Assembly (NCBI GenBank): GCA_029718625.1
Contig: CM056383.1
Span: 18,500,722 to 18,564,721, forward strand
Length of the DNA stretch: 64,000 bases
Reading direction: 5' to 3'
Origin: Synaphobranchus kaupii
Lineage: Eukaryota > Chordata > Actinopteri > Anguilliformes > Synaphobranchidae
Notes under the pieces: generated by a model
What the model was told of the DNA's origin: nothing
Databases searched by the model: none
What the model saw: only the letters and a program-made list of their open reading frames with translations
Part shown: one piece after another, positions 47,660 to 63,068 of the stretch
Layout of the letters: each line of letters starts with the position of its first letter
How positions within the stretch are numbered: position 1 is the stretch's first letter
Translations under genes and position numbers: made by a program

Positions 47660-47757
47660 CTCAGAATAGGTGTGCTGATCTAGGACCAGCTATCTTGAAA
47701 TCATCCATTATAAGTGAAAAGGCAAAACTGATTCTAGATCAGTGCTCCTACTCCGAG
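47660..47757. repeat. Short inverted-repeat element
   Basis: CTCAGAATAGGTGTGCTGAT ... (47660-47689) is inverted at 47728-47757 (CTGATTCTAGATCAGTGCTC ... CTCCGAG). The phrase resembles a short palindromic repeat common in fish DNA. Boundaries are uncertain. Confidence 0.6.
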
Positions 47758-50700
47758 GCATGTTATGAATACAAACCCCATTTATTTAAGTTCGCCAGAG
47801 ACAATCGCTATGAATTTGACTTGAAAAATAAACCAAAACCCTAGCCTTCCTGCTCCCGCTTAAACGAGCCTGTCCAATATGAGGACGCATGAGGAAAAAT
47901 ATCCGCTTTCACCATGAGAGGAAGGGCAGGTTGGCAGTAAAGTAATTTTATGTCCTTAGTCTGTCTCTGCGAAATTGTAGCAGCCTTTCAGACTTATTAG
48001 GATGAAGTCCACAGATCCTCAGGCAGTTTAATAATGGTTCTTTATGTTATAATAACCCAGACTATTTTGGCAAGAAGGGTTTCAATTTCTTAGGCAGTTT
48101 CCATCACTTGTTGGAGGTGATTAAGGTCTTGCGCAATGCTAATCGCAAATTGCCCAGACTGCGGCTCAAGTTATTGTTAATGAGCCAATTTGCTCAGAGC
48201 ATTGCTCGGGGGGAACTAATCGCCGAGTGCTGAGAGGTGCTAGGCGGAGGGGTGCAGGCAAACTTGGAGGTGATTAGGAACATCAGAAGTGGGCTGAACG
48301 TTCTGATGCTCTCAGCGTGCGGACTGAAAGATAACCGGCGCTGCTTTTCATGAGGGAAAGGCTGGGAACTTTCTGCTTTCAAACAAATAAAGTAGACTTT
48401 TTTATTTTTTAAGTTCCAATAAAGACACATGAATTACAATAATAAAATGCTTACATTTGTAACTGTATGACACTTTTAAAACTGGATATTAACTGATTGT
48501 AGGCTATAACAGAAGATTATAGCTTTATCCAAGAATAGGAACCCTCTTTAAATTTTAACCAGAAAATCAGAGGCCAAATTAAAAGGTTTCTAAGGCCAAC
48601 TCTGGTTCTACAATGTTGCATATTTAATTTGAAAATGATGTATTTATTTGGTGTCCCACCAAAGACATGGTAGTCATGCTTTAATAAACCAATAATCTTG
48701 ACAGCTACCGTATAAAGGAAATAATACTAAATATATACGTACAGAATGTAGTCTAGACAGGTTAATCTTATTTGGCATTATAGCTTAATAAGAGCTGCAT
48801 AACACCATTATCACCATTGTCATAAGGATACATACATAGTGACCAGCCTATAGTAAGTTTATGTCTTTCATAAGACGTAGTGACATTATGATTCATTATT
48901 TTATGGTGGTCATCATGACTTTATGTTTATACCAAGGGCTTTTGCCATTACCTAGAGCAAAGGTGGCATTCGTCAACATCAACTTCATAAGTACAAGGTT
49001 ATGCAACAATATTAACATTATAAGTTGCATCATAATATGTTCATATTATATTACCCTGAAACATTACTGTCAATGCATTTTTAAATGATATTGACAAAAT
49101 GAAAATAAATCAGTTTGATGCATTATGGGTTAGAAAGCAACATATATTTCCAGTTCCAGGTGTGAGTGCTTCAATACACAAACACACTCCTATTGTACCC
49201 TTTATTTTTACTCTGACCATCATTTAAATGTGCAGGTTGTTACCTTCACTCTGTCCTTCTTGGGGCTGTTACACAACAATGTGTGGAGACCGTTAAATAA
49301 AATCTTTTCTCATAACTGAGGCACATTCACTTGTTTGGCTAAATGGTCTTTATCATGGTTGAAGAGCCAGCAATAAATCTGCAGGGTCCATTCTTGAGCT
49401 ATGTGCAATTATTGAGCAGTGGGAAACTGCTGTTGTTAAATTTTATGCTGGAATTACTAGGTCCAGGGTCTGTATTAAACACATTACTGTTTTCATCACT
49501 GAATTGTGATTGGTGGCACTTACCCATATAATCAAAATATGCAGAAGGAGAAAAAGGTGAGATAGGCGGCTCTAGCAGCATGGTACAAGAATGGTTTATA
49601 ATCCGGCAGAATGTACTGTTTTAAAAAAATTTTTTTACCAAAATTCTGTTGCCCTTAATGAATACGGTCCTCTTTAATTCCCCCCTGGCAAGGCTGGTGT
49701 CCACATGTGCCACATTTCCAATGCACAGATCAGCTTGTCATTTATTCCAGCCTATTGCACAACTGCAGTTATATATTACTCACTGATATTCTATTTCTGT
49801 GCAGAACAATGTAAAATGTTACAAATGGATACTACTGCTCTTCCATTAAATTCCACCATTATCCTGAGGAAACAGTTAAAACGTTGTTCTGGATCAGTGA
49901 AGACTTGTGCTGTGATCACAACATGTGATGTCGACTCTCTTCATGAACTCAAATGCCTGGATTCATTATCTTTGTTGGTTTTCACAGTCTTAGGTTATGA
50001 CTGCAATTGCTTGTTCGAGCAAACTTAACTATTTTTGAAAATTCACAGTTTTTAAAAAGTTGTTAGCTCTGGGTTTCTGGGTGATTATTTATCCCAAGAA
50101 ATTATAAAAGGACTTTACGTCCCTGCCACGTCACTGATGAACAGAAATCCAAAAAGCTATTCTTACATTGCTTTTATAATATGAGCATGATTGAACATAT
50201 AAGGAAACCTAGATTGTAACTTAAGATAATTTTGTAGGCTATTTAGTACATTAATACTAACCACCTACCATCTGGAACTAGAAAAAATATAATGTAAAGA
50301 AAGAGGCTTGAGGAAATAAAATAATTGTATATTTGTATATGTGCTAATTTAGTCCAACAGCAGTTGAACTTTAAAGACATACTCTGTTTACAGTGTTTTA
50401 AAAATACTTTAAAACATATTTTTTACAGAGAGGTGATGCTAAGACTGGTAACCAGACAAAACAAAATGGTGTCCAAAACCTCTTGATCTGTATAGTTGGG
50501 GGTAGGAAAAAATGTCAAGCCCTGGATTTTTCTGCTATTGGCAAATAATTTTGAATAAATCTGTACTATAGAGCAAGCATTTGTTAAAATGTAGTTAACA
50601 AAAAGAACAACATCCACTACCAAGCCAGATTAGAAAAGCGAAAATGCTTGCTGTTTACTTCAGGCAGCACTGGTTCTATAACTCACTTGGGGTCTAGTAT

Positions 50701-50991
50701 CTGATACATTGTGTTCCATGCCAGCTGTTGTGCTACTTATGTTAGCTGATGTGATGGAAACATGAGTTAATGTTTCTTCTGCCTCAAGTTCAACATCTGA
50801 TCACTGTTTTACTGCTGATTAATGTTGTGCCTTACTTCTTTTGAAAAAAGGTATGACTTTTGCCTGTGATTCTTTATTTTTTGTGATTATCAGGTCCACT
50901 GGGATAACTGCGTTTCATAGCTAGCTATCTACGATTGGAGACTGATGTGCACATTGTAGCTACATTTACTTGCTACTATTTGCTTTTCACC
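47758..50991. other. Long non-coding stretch
   Basis: AT-rich and apparently unique. No terminal repeats, RNAs or exons that I can defend. Confidence 0.45.
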
Positions 50992-50996
50992 TATAC

Positions 50997-52988
50997 TGTA
51001 ATGGGGCGTGACGTGTGAGGAAGGAGGAGCCAAACGCAGCAAGGGGATTCATAAAGCCCTTAGGCCACTAAGGCGGGATACCCGCAGATAAGGGAGGAGA
51101 CAAGACAACGAACAAACGAACACCATTACAGACGCTACTAACCGGCTAACTGTCAAACGCAAGGTAGAGCGCTAGGACAGGAATCTGAACAGCCAGACAT
51201 AATACACGCCCTGTCTCGATAACGAGACACAATAAACGGGCGAGTAGCGAAAAGGCACAAATAAATACAGTACACAAATAAAGAATGAAATAATTTAATA
51301 AGAGGAGGCGAAAGAACAGATATGTTAAGTGGCTAATTACATAAGCTAGAACTAAGTCACATGCGGAACCTAAAGGAGGGTAAACGCCCGATCTTCCAGG
51401 GGGAAGAAACATTTTACAGGCGAGCCGACGGAGAACCGCAGTCCCATAACCTTACCAGCAAAAATGACCAAGCTTAAAAACAGAGCCAAGCCCTAACCTC
51501 TCAGACAGCAGATGAAACGAGGCAAAGGAACAGATAATTAATGTTCCAAGGCATAGTTTGAGACTGGCAGTCATACGCAAACATGTCCACAAAATCGTCC
51601 GGTCTCACTAAGAGACAAATAGCACCGAAGGGCAAACAGAACAAGTTCTGAACAGAATAGCCCAAAACTCCATACCCGGAGAACAAGCACAAAAGACGAA
51701 AAGACAGCTGCACAGAAACTATAGACTATCTGACTGACACAAGCACAAACACAAAAACAAGCCCTGCCTCTAAATAAGGGGGAATGTAACGAGGCGAAAC
51801 AGGAACAGAGATTTAATGTTCCATGGCGATATAAAAAGGCTAGCAGTCCAATGCATAAAACCAAGAGGGTAAACACCCGATCTCCCAAGAGAGAGAAACA
51901 TTTTACAGGTGAGCCGACGAAGAACCGTCGTCCCATAACTGTACTATCCACAGACTAACGCAAGCTAGATATAAAACAACCGCCCTAGCCTCTCACAAAT
52001 GGAAAAATGTAACGAGGCGAAATGGAACAGAGAGCTAACGTTCCGAGGCTATTAAAAACACGCAGTCAAACACAAGCACGTCCACAGCATCGCCCAAGCT
52101 CCACATAAGGAGACAACACACCGGAGAACGAAACAGAACAGTTCGCAACAAAATCGTCTCAAAGGCAAAAAAGGCGAACAGGACAGCTGCAACAAAAGAC
52201 TTACGCAAAATAATAGCATGAAGCCTCAATATAAATAAAACCCTGAATCACAACAACGGGGAACGTAGTCCACGAGAAGGAGACTAAACAGGGAAAAACG
52301 TACCAAGGCTACTTACTGGCTCACAGTAACACGGAATTGAGTAGAAGCAAAACGCCAGGTCTCTCAGAGAATAAATATGAAACGAGGCGAAATGGAACAG
52401 AGAGCTAACGTTCCGATGCTATAATTAGACAACACGCAGTCACACACAAACACGTCCACAACAACGCCCAAGCTCCATATAAAGAGACAAACACCCGGAG
52501 AACGAAACAGAACAACAGTTCACTACAATCGTCTCGCAGGTAAAAAGGGCGTACAGGACGGCTGCTACAAAAGACCTACGCAACATAGCACAACAGCCTC
52601 TCAGAAAACGAATGAAGGAGACGAGGCGAAATGGAACAGAGATTTACGGTCCCAAACTTCTACGAGATAATCTACCACTAAGCCAGTAAGAAATAAGCCC
52701 TGCCTCTACAAAGAGACGCTAAAAAAGGGCGAATAGCCAAAAGGGTACGAGAAACTCACAGCCAACAATAACACCACAGTACAAACAATTAACAATCAAT
52801 GTCGAAGCCCCGAACGTAGGAAACGGAAGGCTTATATGTCTCTCAGGTAACAAGCACAGGTGCAAACGCTCAAACAGAAACTCCCCCAACTCAGCAGGGC
52901 GGAGCAAGCATCCACCAACAGGGCGGCGCCCTCGCGTGGCCACCGAGGAAAACGACCGCATGGGAAAACAGGGTAGAAAACCATGACA
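50997..52988 (-). mobile_element. Family-A LTR, expanded copy (1992 bp)
   Basis: Reverse orientation of the 9936-11439 LTR: it starts TGTAATGGGGCGTGACG and ends GAAAACCATGACA. TATAC is duplicated at 50992-50996 and 52989-52993. The module GAGGCGAAATGGAACAGAGA recurs about six times (near 51306, 51514, 51788, 52012, 52381 and 52622), at 200-370 bp spacing, against two or three times in the 1504-bp copy. This explains the extra 488 bp. There is no internal coding region. Open frames inside are antisense noise. Confidence 0.9.
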
Positions 52989-52992
52989 TATA

Positions 52993-53509
52993 CACTGCCT
53001 GGACAAAGAAAAAGTCGTCGTTGCACCCGTCATGCATAGTGCCCACTGTACAAGCCTCTGGGGGCAGTGTTATGATCTGGGGTTGCTTCAATTGGTCAGG
53101 TCTAGGCTCAGCAAAGTTATGCAGCAATAAAATGAATTCAGCTGAGTACCTGAATGTACTGAATGACCAGGTTATCCCATCAATGGGCATATTCCAGGAT
53201 GACAATGCCAAGATTCATTGGGCTCAAATTGTGAAACAGTGGTTCAGGGAGGATGAGGAATCATTTTCACACATGAATTGGCCACCAGAGTCCTGACCTT
53301 AACCCCATTGAAAGTCTTTGGGATGTGCTGGAGAAGACTTTACAGAGTGGTTCGACTCTCCCGTCGTCAATACAATATCTCGGCCAAAAATGAATGCAAC
53401 TCTGGACGGAAATAAATGTTGTGACGTTGCATAAGGTCGAAACAATGCCACAACGAATGTGCGCCATAATCAAAGCTAAAGGTGGTCCAATGAAATTGGC
53501 CAGGCAGTG
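52993..53509 (+). mobile_element. Deleted Tc1-like element, copy 3 (517 bp)
   Basis: Ends CACTGCCTGG and GGCCAGGCAGTG with TA at 52991-52992 and 53510-53511. It carries [10 protein letters not shown] and [11 protein letters not shown], the shared frameshift before PDLNPIES, then LEKTLQSGSTLPSSIQ-like coding and MPQRMCAIIKAK. The right terminal repeat is shortened (the A/T run and GTCGCA are gone). The left TA now lies inside the target duplication of the adjacent LTR, so the LTR inserted after this element. Confidence 0.93.
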
Positions 53510-53511
53510 TA

Positions 53512-54232
53512 CTTGAGTTAGATACAGCAGAGCGTATAAATATGCTTTGAAGTCTACTAAAAAAGGTAAATTTATTTTGACCAGCAGGGGCTCGTTTCAC
53601 GTGCGAGCTGCAATCTGCGAGAAGCGATCGATTTCTCCTGCACTTTTTGGAATGTTTCACATAGAAATCGCAATTCCAAGCCACAAACGCATGTCGCAAA
53701 GCGCGTTCATGTAGGCAATCCATAAATCTGCAATCGTTCTCAATCTAGGTATCATTGGATAATCCGTAATTCCTTTGTAACGAAAACAAGGTCAATTTGT
53801 TATTTGTTTCAAAACCAAAAACGAAAAAACTGAAAAACAGAGCCGTTTTTTGTTTTTTGTTGTCAGAATCAAAAAACAAAAAACGAGAAAACCAAAATTG
53901 GACTGTTCACTCACGTGAATTCACTGCTGTCTACGTTCTAAAGCTCCGGTTTGCCATCCCTAATATTAAGTAACTAATGTTAGGGGAGCAAAAGTAGCCT
54001 ATTTCACTATAGACTAAGGCTAGCTAACAGGTTAATTTCCACCACTCACGGACTACTACACCCACCTTCCTTTGTGAAAAATTGGGTGACATACTGTCGC
54101 CCTTTCTTTTCTCTCTCCTGTCTTTCTTTTCTTTCTTTTCATTTTTGGAAGCCAGATTTTTTTTTAAGAAGCTGAGACATGATGCGGCACTCCTCACTCG
54201 CAATTTTCACTGCTAGGCTAGGCTGCCCCTGA
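53512..54232. other. Non-coding stretch with A/T-rich hairpin
   Basis: At 53812-53900, 'aaaaaacg'/'cgtttttt'-type runs are inverted (AGCCGTTTTTTGTTTTTTGT against CAAAAAACAAAAAACG). No gene recognised. Confidence 0.45.
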
Positions 54233-55127
54233 TTGCGACGTCAATGACTAGTCTACCACTAGGGGGCAGAAAAGAAAAAAACACTTGCTGATCGGGCAAC
54301 CACTGAGTAAAGCCCACCTGCCCGAATACTTTTTTATTTTTTTATTTTATACTTGCCCTGAGCAATCGTGATTGTGAAGTGTTTGTGATGATTATTATGA
54401 TGAAAATGTTCTCTGTGCTGCCTGCTATTCTTCTAAAAGCCATCACAATTGACAATTTCACAATTGACAATTGCTATAAAAAATGTTTCTAAAGCTAAGG
54501 GGGGGCACAGTCCCTCCTTTCAACCCCCCTCAATGTCCCCCCTATAAATACAAATGAATTGCGCCCTTGTAAGGCGCCCTACACAAACAGGAGGCTATAT
54601 TTCAGACATTTCAATGTATTATGTGTAGACTACCAGAGTTGAAAAATACATCTCTTAAAATAGATTTACTTTCACCAAAATGTAATATACAGCCTACAAT
54701 TAGCTGTAATGATTACTGTATACGGTTATATGGTGATACTGGTAGCTAAACAACTGTGCAGTGTGAGAATAAATTAAACCCCCGATCTGCCCAACCCCAC
54801 TGTTGGAGAGCTACCAAAGTTTGAGTGCTGTACATATGCATTCATTCATTTATTTTCCCCTTCAAGGCAGGAGATTAGAGGTTGCCAGCTTCTAGGCTTA
54901 AAGCAGGTTGCTAGGTTACGAGTTGGTAAGAAAAGCGAAGGTATCTAATATACTTGCAACTTGCTCTAAGAATTCCAGTTCGTTTTGTAATTATAGCTGG
55001 GCTATATTTATGCAGAATCCGATGTCCTGGAATAACAAAACTATGGGTTTGCGTCCATTATTAGGCCACCCCTTGTCCCTATCCACGGTCCCCCCCCCTA
55101 GTGGTAGACTAGTCATTGACGTCGCAA
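54233..55127. mobile_element. Element bounded by perfect 34-bp inverted repeats (895 bp)
   Basis: TTGCGACGTCAATGACTAGT ... ACTAGGGGG at 54233-54266 is exactly inverted at 55094-55127. Flanking bases do not show an obvious target duplication. The interior is AT-rich with only short open frames. It is either a non-autonomous DNA transposon with short ends or the product of an inverted duplication. Confidence 0.75.
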
Positions 55128-55974
55128 TTATAGTAGCCTATTCTTTTCTCTGAAATTAATTTACAACCTTACATTTTGCCTTATTAGTATTAAGTTTCTC
55201 AAAATTCTTCCACACGTTGCTTGACATGATTTTGCTCTCCACGTTTGGAGCAGGAATATTGAACTTCTGTTTCCTTTGCATGCGCTAGCAACATTCACGT
55301 GCTCTAAAGTGCAATCAGTTACCGAGTTTTCACTTGTCAATAAGCAGTCATGAGTAGGCGTCAGTTCTTTTCAAATTGTGGATACTGCATTTTGGAAATA
55401 AACTTCATATATTGATTATTTTATTGTACTTAATTAGGCCAAATATAATGCAAGAGTTATTTATCTGCATTGCCCATGTTAAATTTCCAATGTACGACTA
55501 CCTATTACGTTTGTGCTTTTAATAAAAAAAATTGCAGAATAGAATGATTCCCAGCGATTCTATTCAAGATGAGAATATATCAGTCACTTTTTTCAGAGAG
55601 CCTATTGCATCCAGTGTTTTCCACAAGCGACGGCTAGGCCATTACACTTTTCCAGCTGGCTACTTTTTTTAACCATAGCCAATGATGCCCACTGATGTTT
55701 CTTTGCAATGGGCAAAATTTTGCAACGGAATTAATTTAATTATTAATTTTTCTACTGGCCGAAATTTCCCAGTGAACATTTTTGTGTGTCGAAAAGTCGG
55801 TGAAATGACAGTGAAACGCCGTCTCGCGTCTAGGTGAAAAACTGGCTAAAGTGAAAGTTTTTAACCAGCTAGGATGTAGCCAGGTAGACCCAGGTAAAAC
55901 CTTGGCTAAATTAAGCTAAATTTCCATGTTCATTATTATTTTATGAGCGACGCAGTTTGTACTGTACATATAGG

Positions 55975-56012
<38 letters not shown>

Positions 56013-56888
56013 TTGCCTAACGCGGTAAAAAGCCGTCCACTTTGACAAGATAGAACATTGATTGACATGGAATATAACCAACCACAGACCGTCTACGGTC
56101 GATTCAGAAACAGCGCTACAAGAAGAACATGTGAAACATATGTGATTTACACAAATGGCATGGTGATCTCCAGTAAAACAGTCCATCACACCGAAGAAAT
56201 GCTGTGAACTTCAAAAACTTTACACAATCCAGCGTTAAACTCTTAGTCTTGCTCCAAAACACTCATTGCTCTTGATGGATTCGCAGCATCCACTAGCTAC
56301 CGATTAGCACACCTTGTTTCGCGGCGGATTGATAAAACCCAATGCACCGCGTCGTACCGGAAATACACATACACTCCTGCGATTGACAGTACTGCTAGCC
56401 AATGAGTTGGTCACTGTCAGTTTCCCACAGTTCGACAGCTTATGCAAGCCTATGCATCAGACGCTGCGTACAAAGTGCGTCAAAGTGGCTGAGGCTGAGA
56501 CTAGGTAGCGGGTAACCTCTGCTGGTCACTTGAGGTGGCCAGAACGAGTCACTATTTGAAGCGAGACAGGTAGCACCATGCTCTGTTACATGTTAGTCTA
56601 TAGCCAAAGATCAAGAAGGTCACATAAGTGTAATATTCCATCCCTTACAAAAAATAAGTTTATAAAAGAAGGCCTATGTCTTTACACTTTTTCTGAACTA
56701 AATCCCAGACAGTGTAGGCTACTTAAAGTGCACTTTCATTTTACTTTGCAGAGGTAAATTCAGATCACGGTTTCAAGTAGCTGACAAGTTTAGAAGTAGT
56801 TCATAAATGGTAGTAGCCTATATTTAAAGGGATAGTTTGGAATTTTGGACATAATGTCTCAATTACGACTTACCCATGATGTAGTTGA
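55128..56888. other. Non-coding stretch with (TA)n
   Basis: AT-rich unique DNA with a (TA)n run at 55977-56009. No gene recognised. Confidence 0.45.
55977..56009. repeat. (TA)n microsatellite
   Basis: About 16 AT/TA units. Confidence 0.95.
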
Positions 56889-57110
56889 AAACTATCATTG
56901 AATCCTTTACTTTGTGCTGACCTATATTCTCTGTGGAAGTATGGCGGCGGAGCAAACGTGGCCATTGAAACTTGTTGTTCTTCTTTGTTGTTGTAGTCGA
57001 CCAGTGCCGGCACTACATTCTTAGGTAACGTAAAGTATCGCTCCGCCACTGTACTTCCACAGAGAATATAGGTCAGCACAAAGTAAAGGATTCAACGATA
57101 GTTTGACTTA
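56824..57110. mobile_element. Hairpin-forming MITE, about 290 bp
   Basis: Arms 56889-56953 and 57040-57104 are inverted almost perfectly (AAACTATCATTGAATCCTTT ... TCTGTGGAAGTA). They differ mainly at one A/G and at 'tggcgg'/'cagtgg', around an 86-bp loop. Left of the arm, 'aaagggatagtttggaatt' looks like an element edge. No coding capacity. Superfamily unknown. Confidence 0.75.
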
Positions 57111-58560
57111 AAAAATTATGGTATAAACACTCAAAATAACACAAACGGAAATCCTCGCCCCAGAGATCTGCAAATCTTATTGATTTCGCTTCAATCTGGA
57201 GAACAAATTGACCACTCAAGTTTACAAATGGCTCATAATATTTTTTTTACCTTTAATTTTTATTTTCAAATTGCTCACTTCCATTATGCATTAACTAACA
57301 ACTGCTAACTTTCTAAAGTCACATAAAATCACAGTAATAGAAACAGCTTGTGACAGTAGAAAAGTAATGCTTAATGTACAAGTCTCTCCATCTCATACCA
57401 TAAGCTTCTGGCCAAGGGGCAGTGTCCAGGTCACAATGCTTCCTCCCTTGAGATGCTCATTAGACAGCTTGCTATTAGAATAGACCATGGGATTCTTTTT
57501 CGGGGTCTTAATAGTGTTTGTTCTAGCCCTGCATTGATACTGATACTGATGTTCTTGGTGGCTACATTCGATAATAAAGAAGACCTGCTGTTTCTTTGCT
57601 GCAAATACATTGGACACACTTAGCTGGCGTATTAACCTTGCTGCTTGTTGCAACAAAATATGGGAAATGGGGAAAATAGCAGAGCAAATTGTGCTCCTCT
57701 GTGGATTACATTGTATCCTGCACAGTACGGGGTAGGTAGGTTCCAGCATTAAAAGAATCACCTAGCAGGCTTATGCACAGTGATTAATCTTGCTGAATGA
57801 TACGGGTACATTAGCGTAACAATCGGCCTAGAGTGCATATGTTGCCAAATTAAACAACGGCCTCCTTCAGTGTGAAATAAACAAACAAACTGAAAAATGT
57901 TTAGAGAACACCTGCACTTGGAAGATAAAATACTGTATGTATTGTGGATTTATAAAGAAGTCTTGTTCAATAACCTGACAGTTCTTAGCGGTTGAGGAAA
58001 CTATTTTTGCAATAATAGCAATAATACTAGCAACCTTCTAAACTTACCTAAGTAGACCAACATCAACTCCAAGATATTAAATCTTTCCGATTATATTCTC
58101 TTACATAAAATATGTTTCCATGATTAAACCAGCAAATACATATTTAGGGTTATAGCCCAATACAAATACTCTTGACATTTCTGGTACAAGTATTCCACAA
58201 CACCACTTTTTTTGAAAGGTGAGCTGACAGACCTGCCCTCCTTTTGAAATTTTTATGTTTTGTTTTTGGCTTTATTCAGACAGGTAGGAGTAGAAAGGGT
58301 AACAGATAGAGGAGGGACCAAAGCTGAGAGGGTGCCATGGCAGGGATCAATCCCTAGCACGTGTTGAGGGGTTTGCATATGGCAAGAGAGTTAGCCGCTC
58401 TACAGACTGTGCCAGTCACCTCGCCTCTGCACCACTGCTCTTAATTATAACAACATGGTAACCAACTGAGCTGGATTTTGGCTGAATGTTTCTTCCTCAG
58501 ATTCACTTGACCTATGGCAGGGCAAAGCTGTCTACAAACACATGAACATGCGTGCACGCA
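57111..58560. other. Non-coding stretch
   Basis: No gene recognised. At 58260-58435 the minus strand has a weak A-box-like (TGGCACAGTCTGTAGAGCGG) and B-box-like (GGGATTGATCCC) pair about 55 nt apart, possibly a worn tRNA-derived SINE. Confidence 0.35.
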
Positions 58561-58561
58561 C

Positions 58562-62002
<3,441 letters not shown>

Positions 62003-63068
62003 AACCCCAATTCCAAAAAAGTTGGGACAGTATGTAAAATGCACATAAAAGCAGAAAGCAGTGATTTGTAAATTCTCTTTTACATATATTTAATTGAAAA
62101 CAGTACAAAGAAAATATATTTGTTTTACTTTATAAACTTTATTGATTTTTGTAAATCTATGCTAATTCCGAATTTCATGCCTGCAACACGTTCTAAAAAA
62201 AAGTTGGGATAGGGGCAAAATGAATGGGTATAAAAGGATATCAAAAGACTCTTGATATCTTATTTTCAGGTACTCTTATGTGATGCTATAACCTCTCTGC
62301 ATTTGAATGGATCTCTATGGGAATGGGTGGGACTAGATAGTTGGCTAAATGGCTGTAAGTCATCAAGGATCTGAGGCATCAAACGAGCCTCAAACCATCA
62401 CTCTGCTGCCAGATATGCAGTAGATATGGATGGATCACTTGAAGGGTTATTTCTCCTGACTTATATTTCCATAGTGTTCAATAGGAAAATGAGTCAGGAG
62501 AAACAACCCTTAAAGTGATCCATCCATATCTACTACATATCTGGCAGCAGAGTGATGATTTGAGGCTCGTTTGATACCTCGCTCAGACCCTTGATGATTT
62601 ACAGCCATATAGCCACCCATGGGTTCCATGCTATTCCCGTGTAATTTACAGCTTAATCTAGTCCCACCCCACAATTCCCATAGAGATCCATTCAAATGCA
62701 GAGGGGTTATAGTATGCCTTGTAAGAGTACCTGAAAATAAGATATCAAGAGTCTTTTGATATCCTTTTATACCCAGTCATGATAGCATCACATGTTTACC
62801 TGTGGAATGCTCCAAACAGGGTTTTTTTTAACTTCCCAGTCTTTTTTTGCCCCCTGTCCAAACTTTTTTGGAACGTGTTGCAGGCATCAAATGAATTAGG
62901 AATTAGTGTATATTCACAAAAATCTATAAAGTTGATAAGGTAAAACATTAAATATATTTTCTTTGTACTATTTTCAATTAAATATATGTAAAAGAGAATT
63001 TACAAACCACTGCTTTCTGCTTTTATGTGCATTTTACATACTGTCCCAACTTTTTTGGAATTGGGGTT
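62003..63068. mobile_element. Palindromic non-autonomous DNA transposon (1066 bp)
   Basis: Ends AACCCCAATTCCAAAAAAGT and its inverse ACTTTTTTGGAATTGGGGTT. The arms remain complementary inward through 'gggacagtatgtaaaatgcaca', 'agcagaaagcag', 'tttacatatatttaatt' and 'ggatatcaaaagactcttgat'. A second palindrome centred near 62475 carries 'tctggcagcagagt' in both orientations. The interior is related to the fragments at 6880-6950 and 9748-12110. No transposase and no clear target duplication. I recognise the end sequence as one that recurs in fish genomes but will not name the superfamily. Confidence 0.85.
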
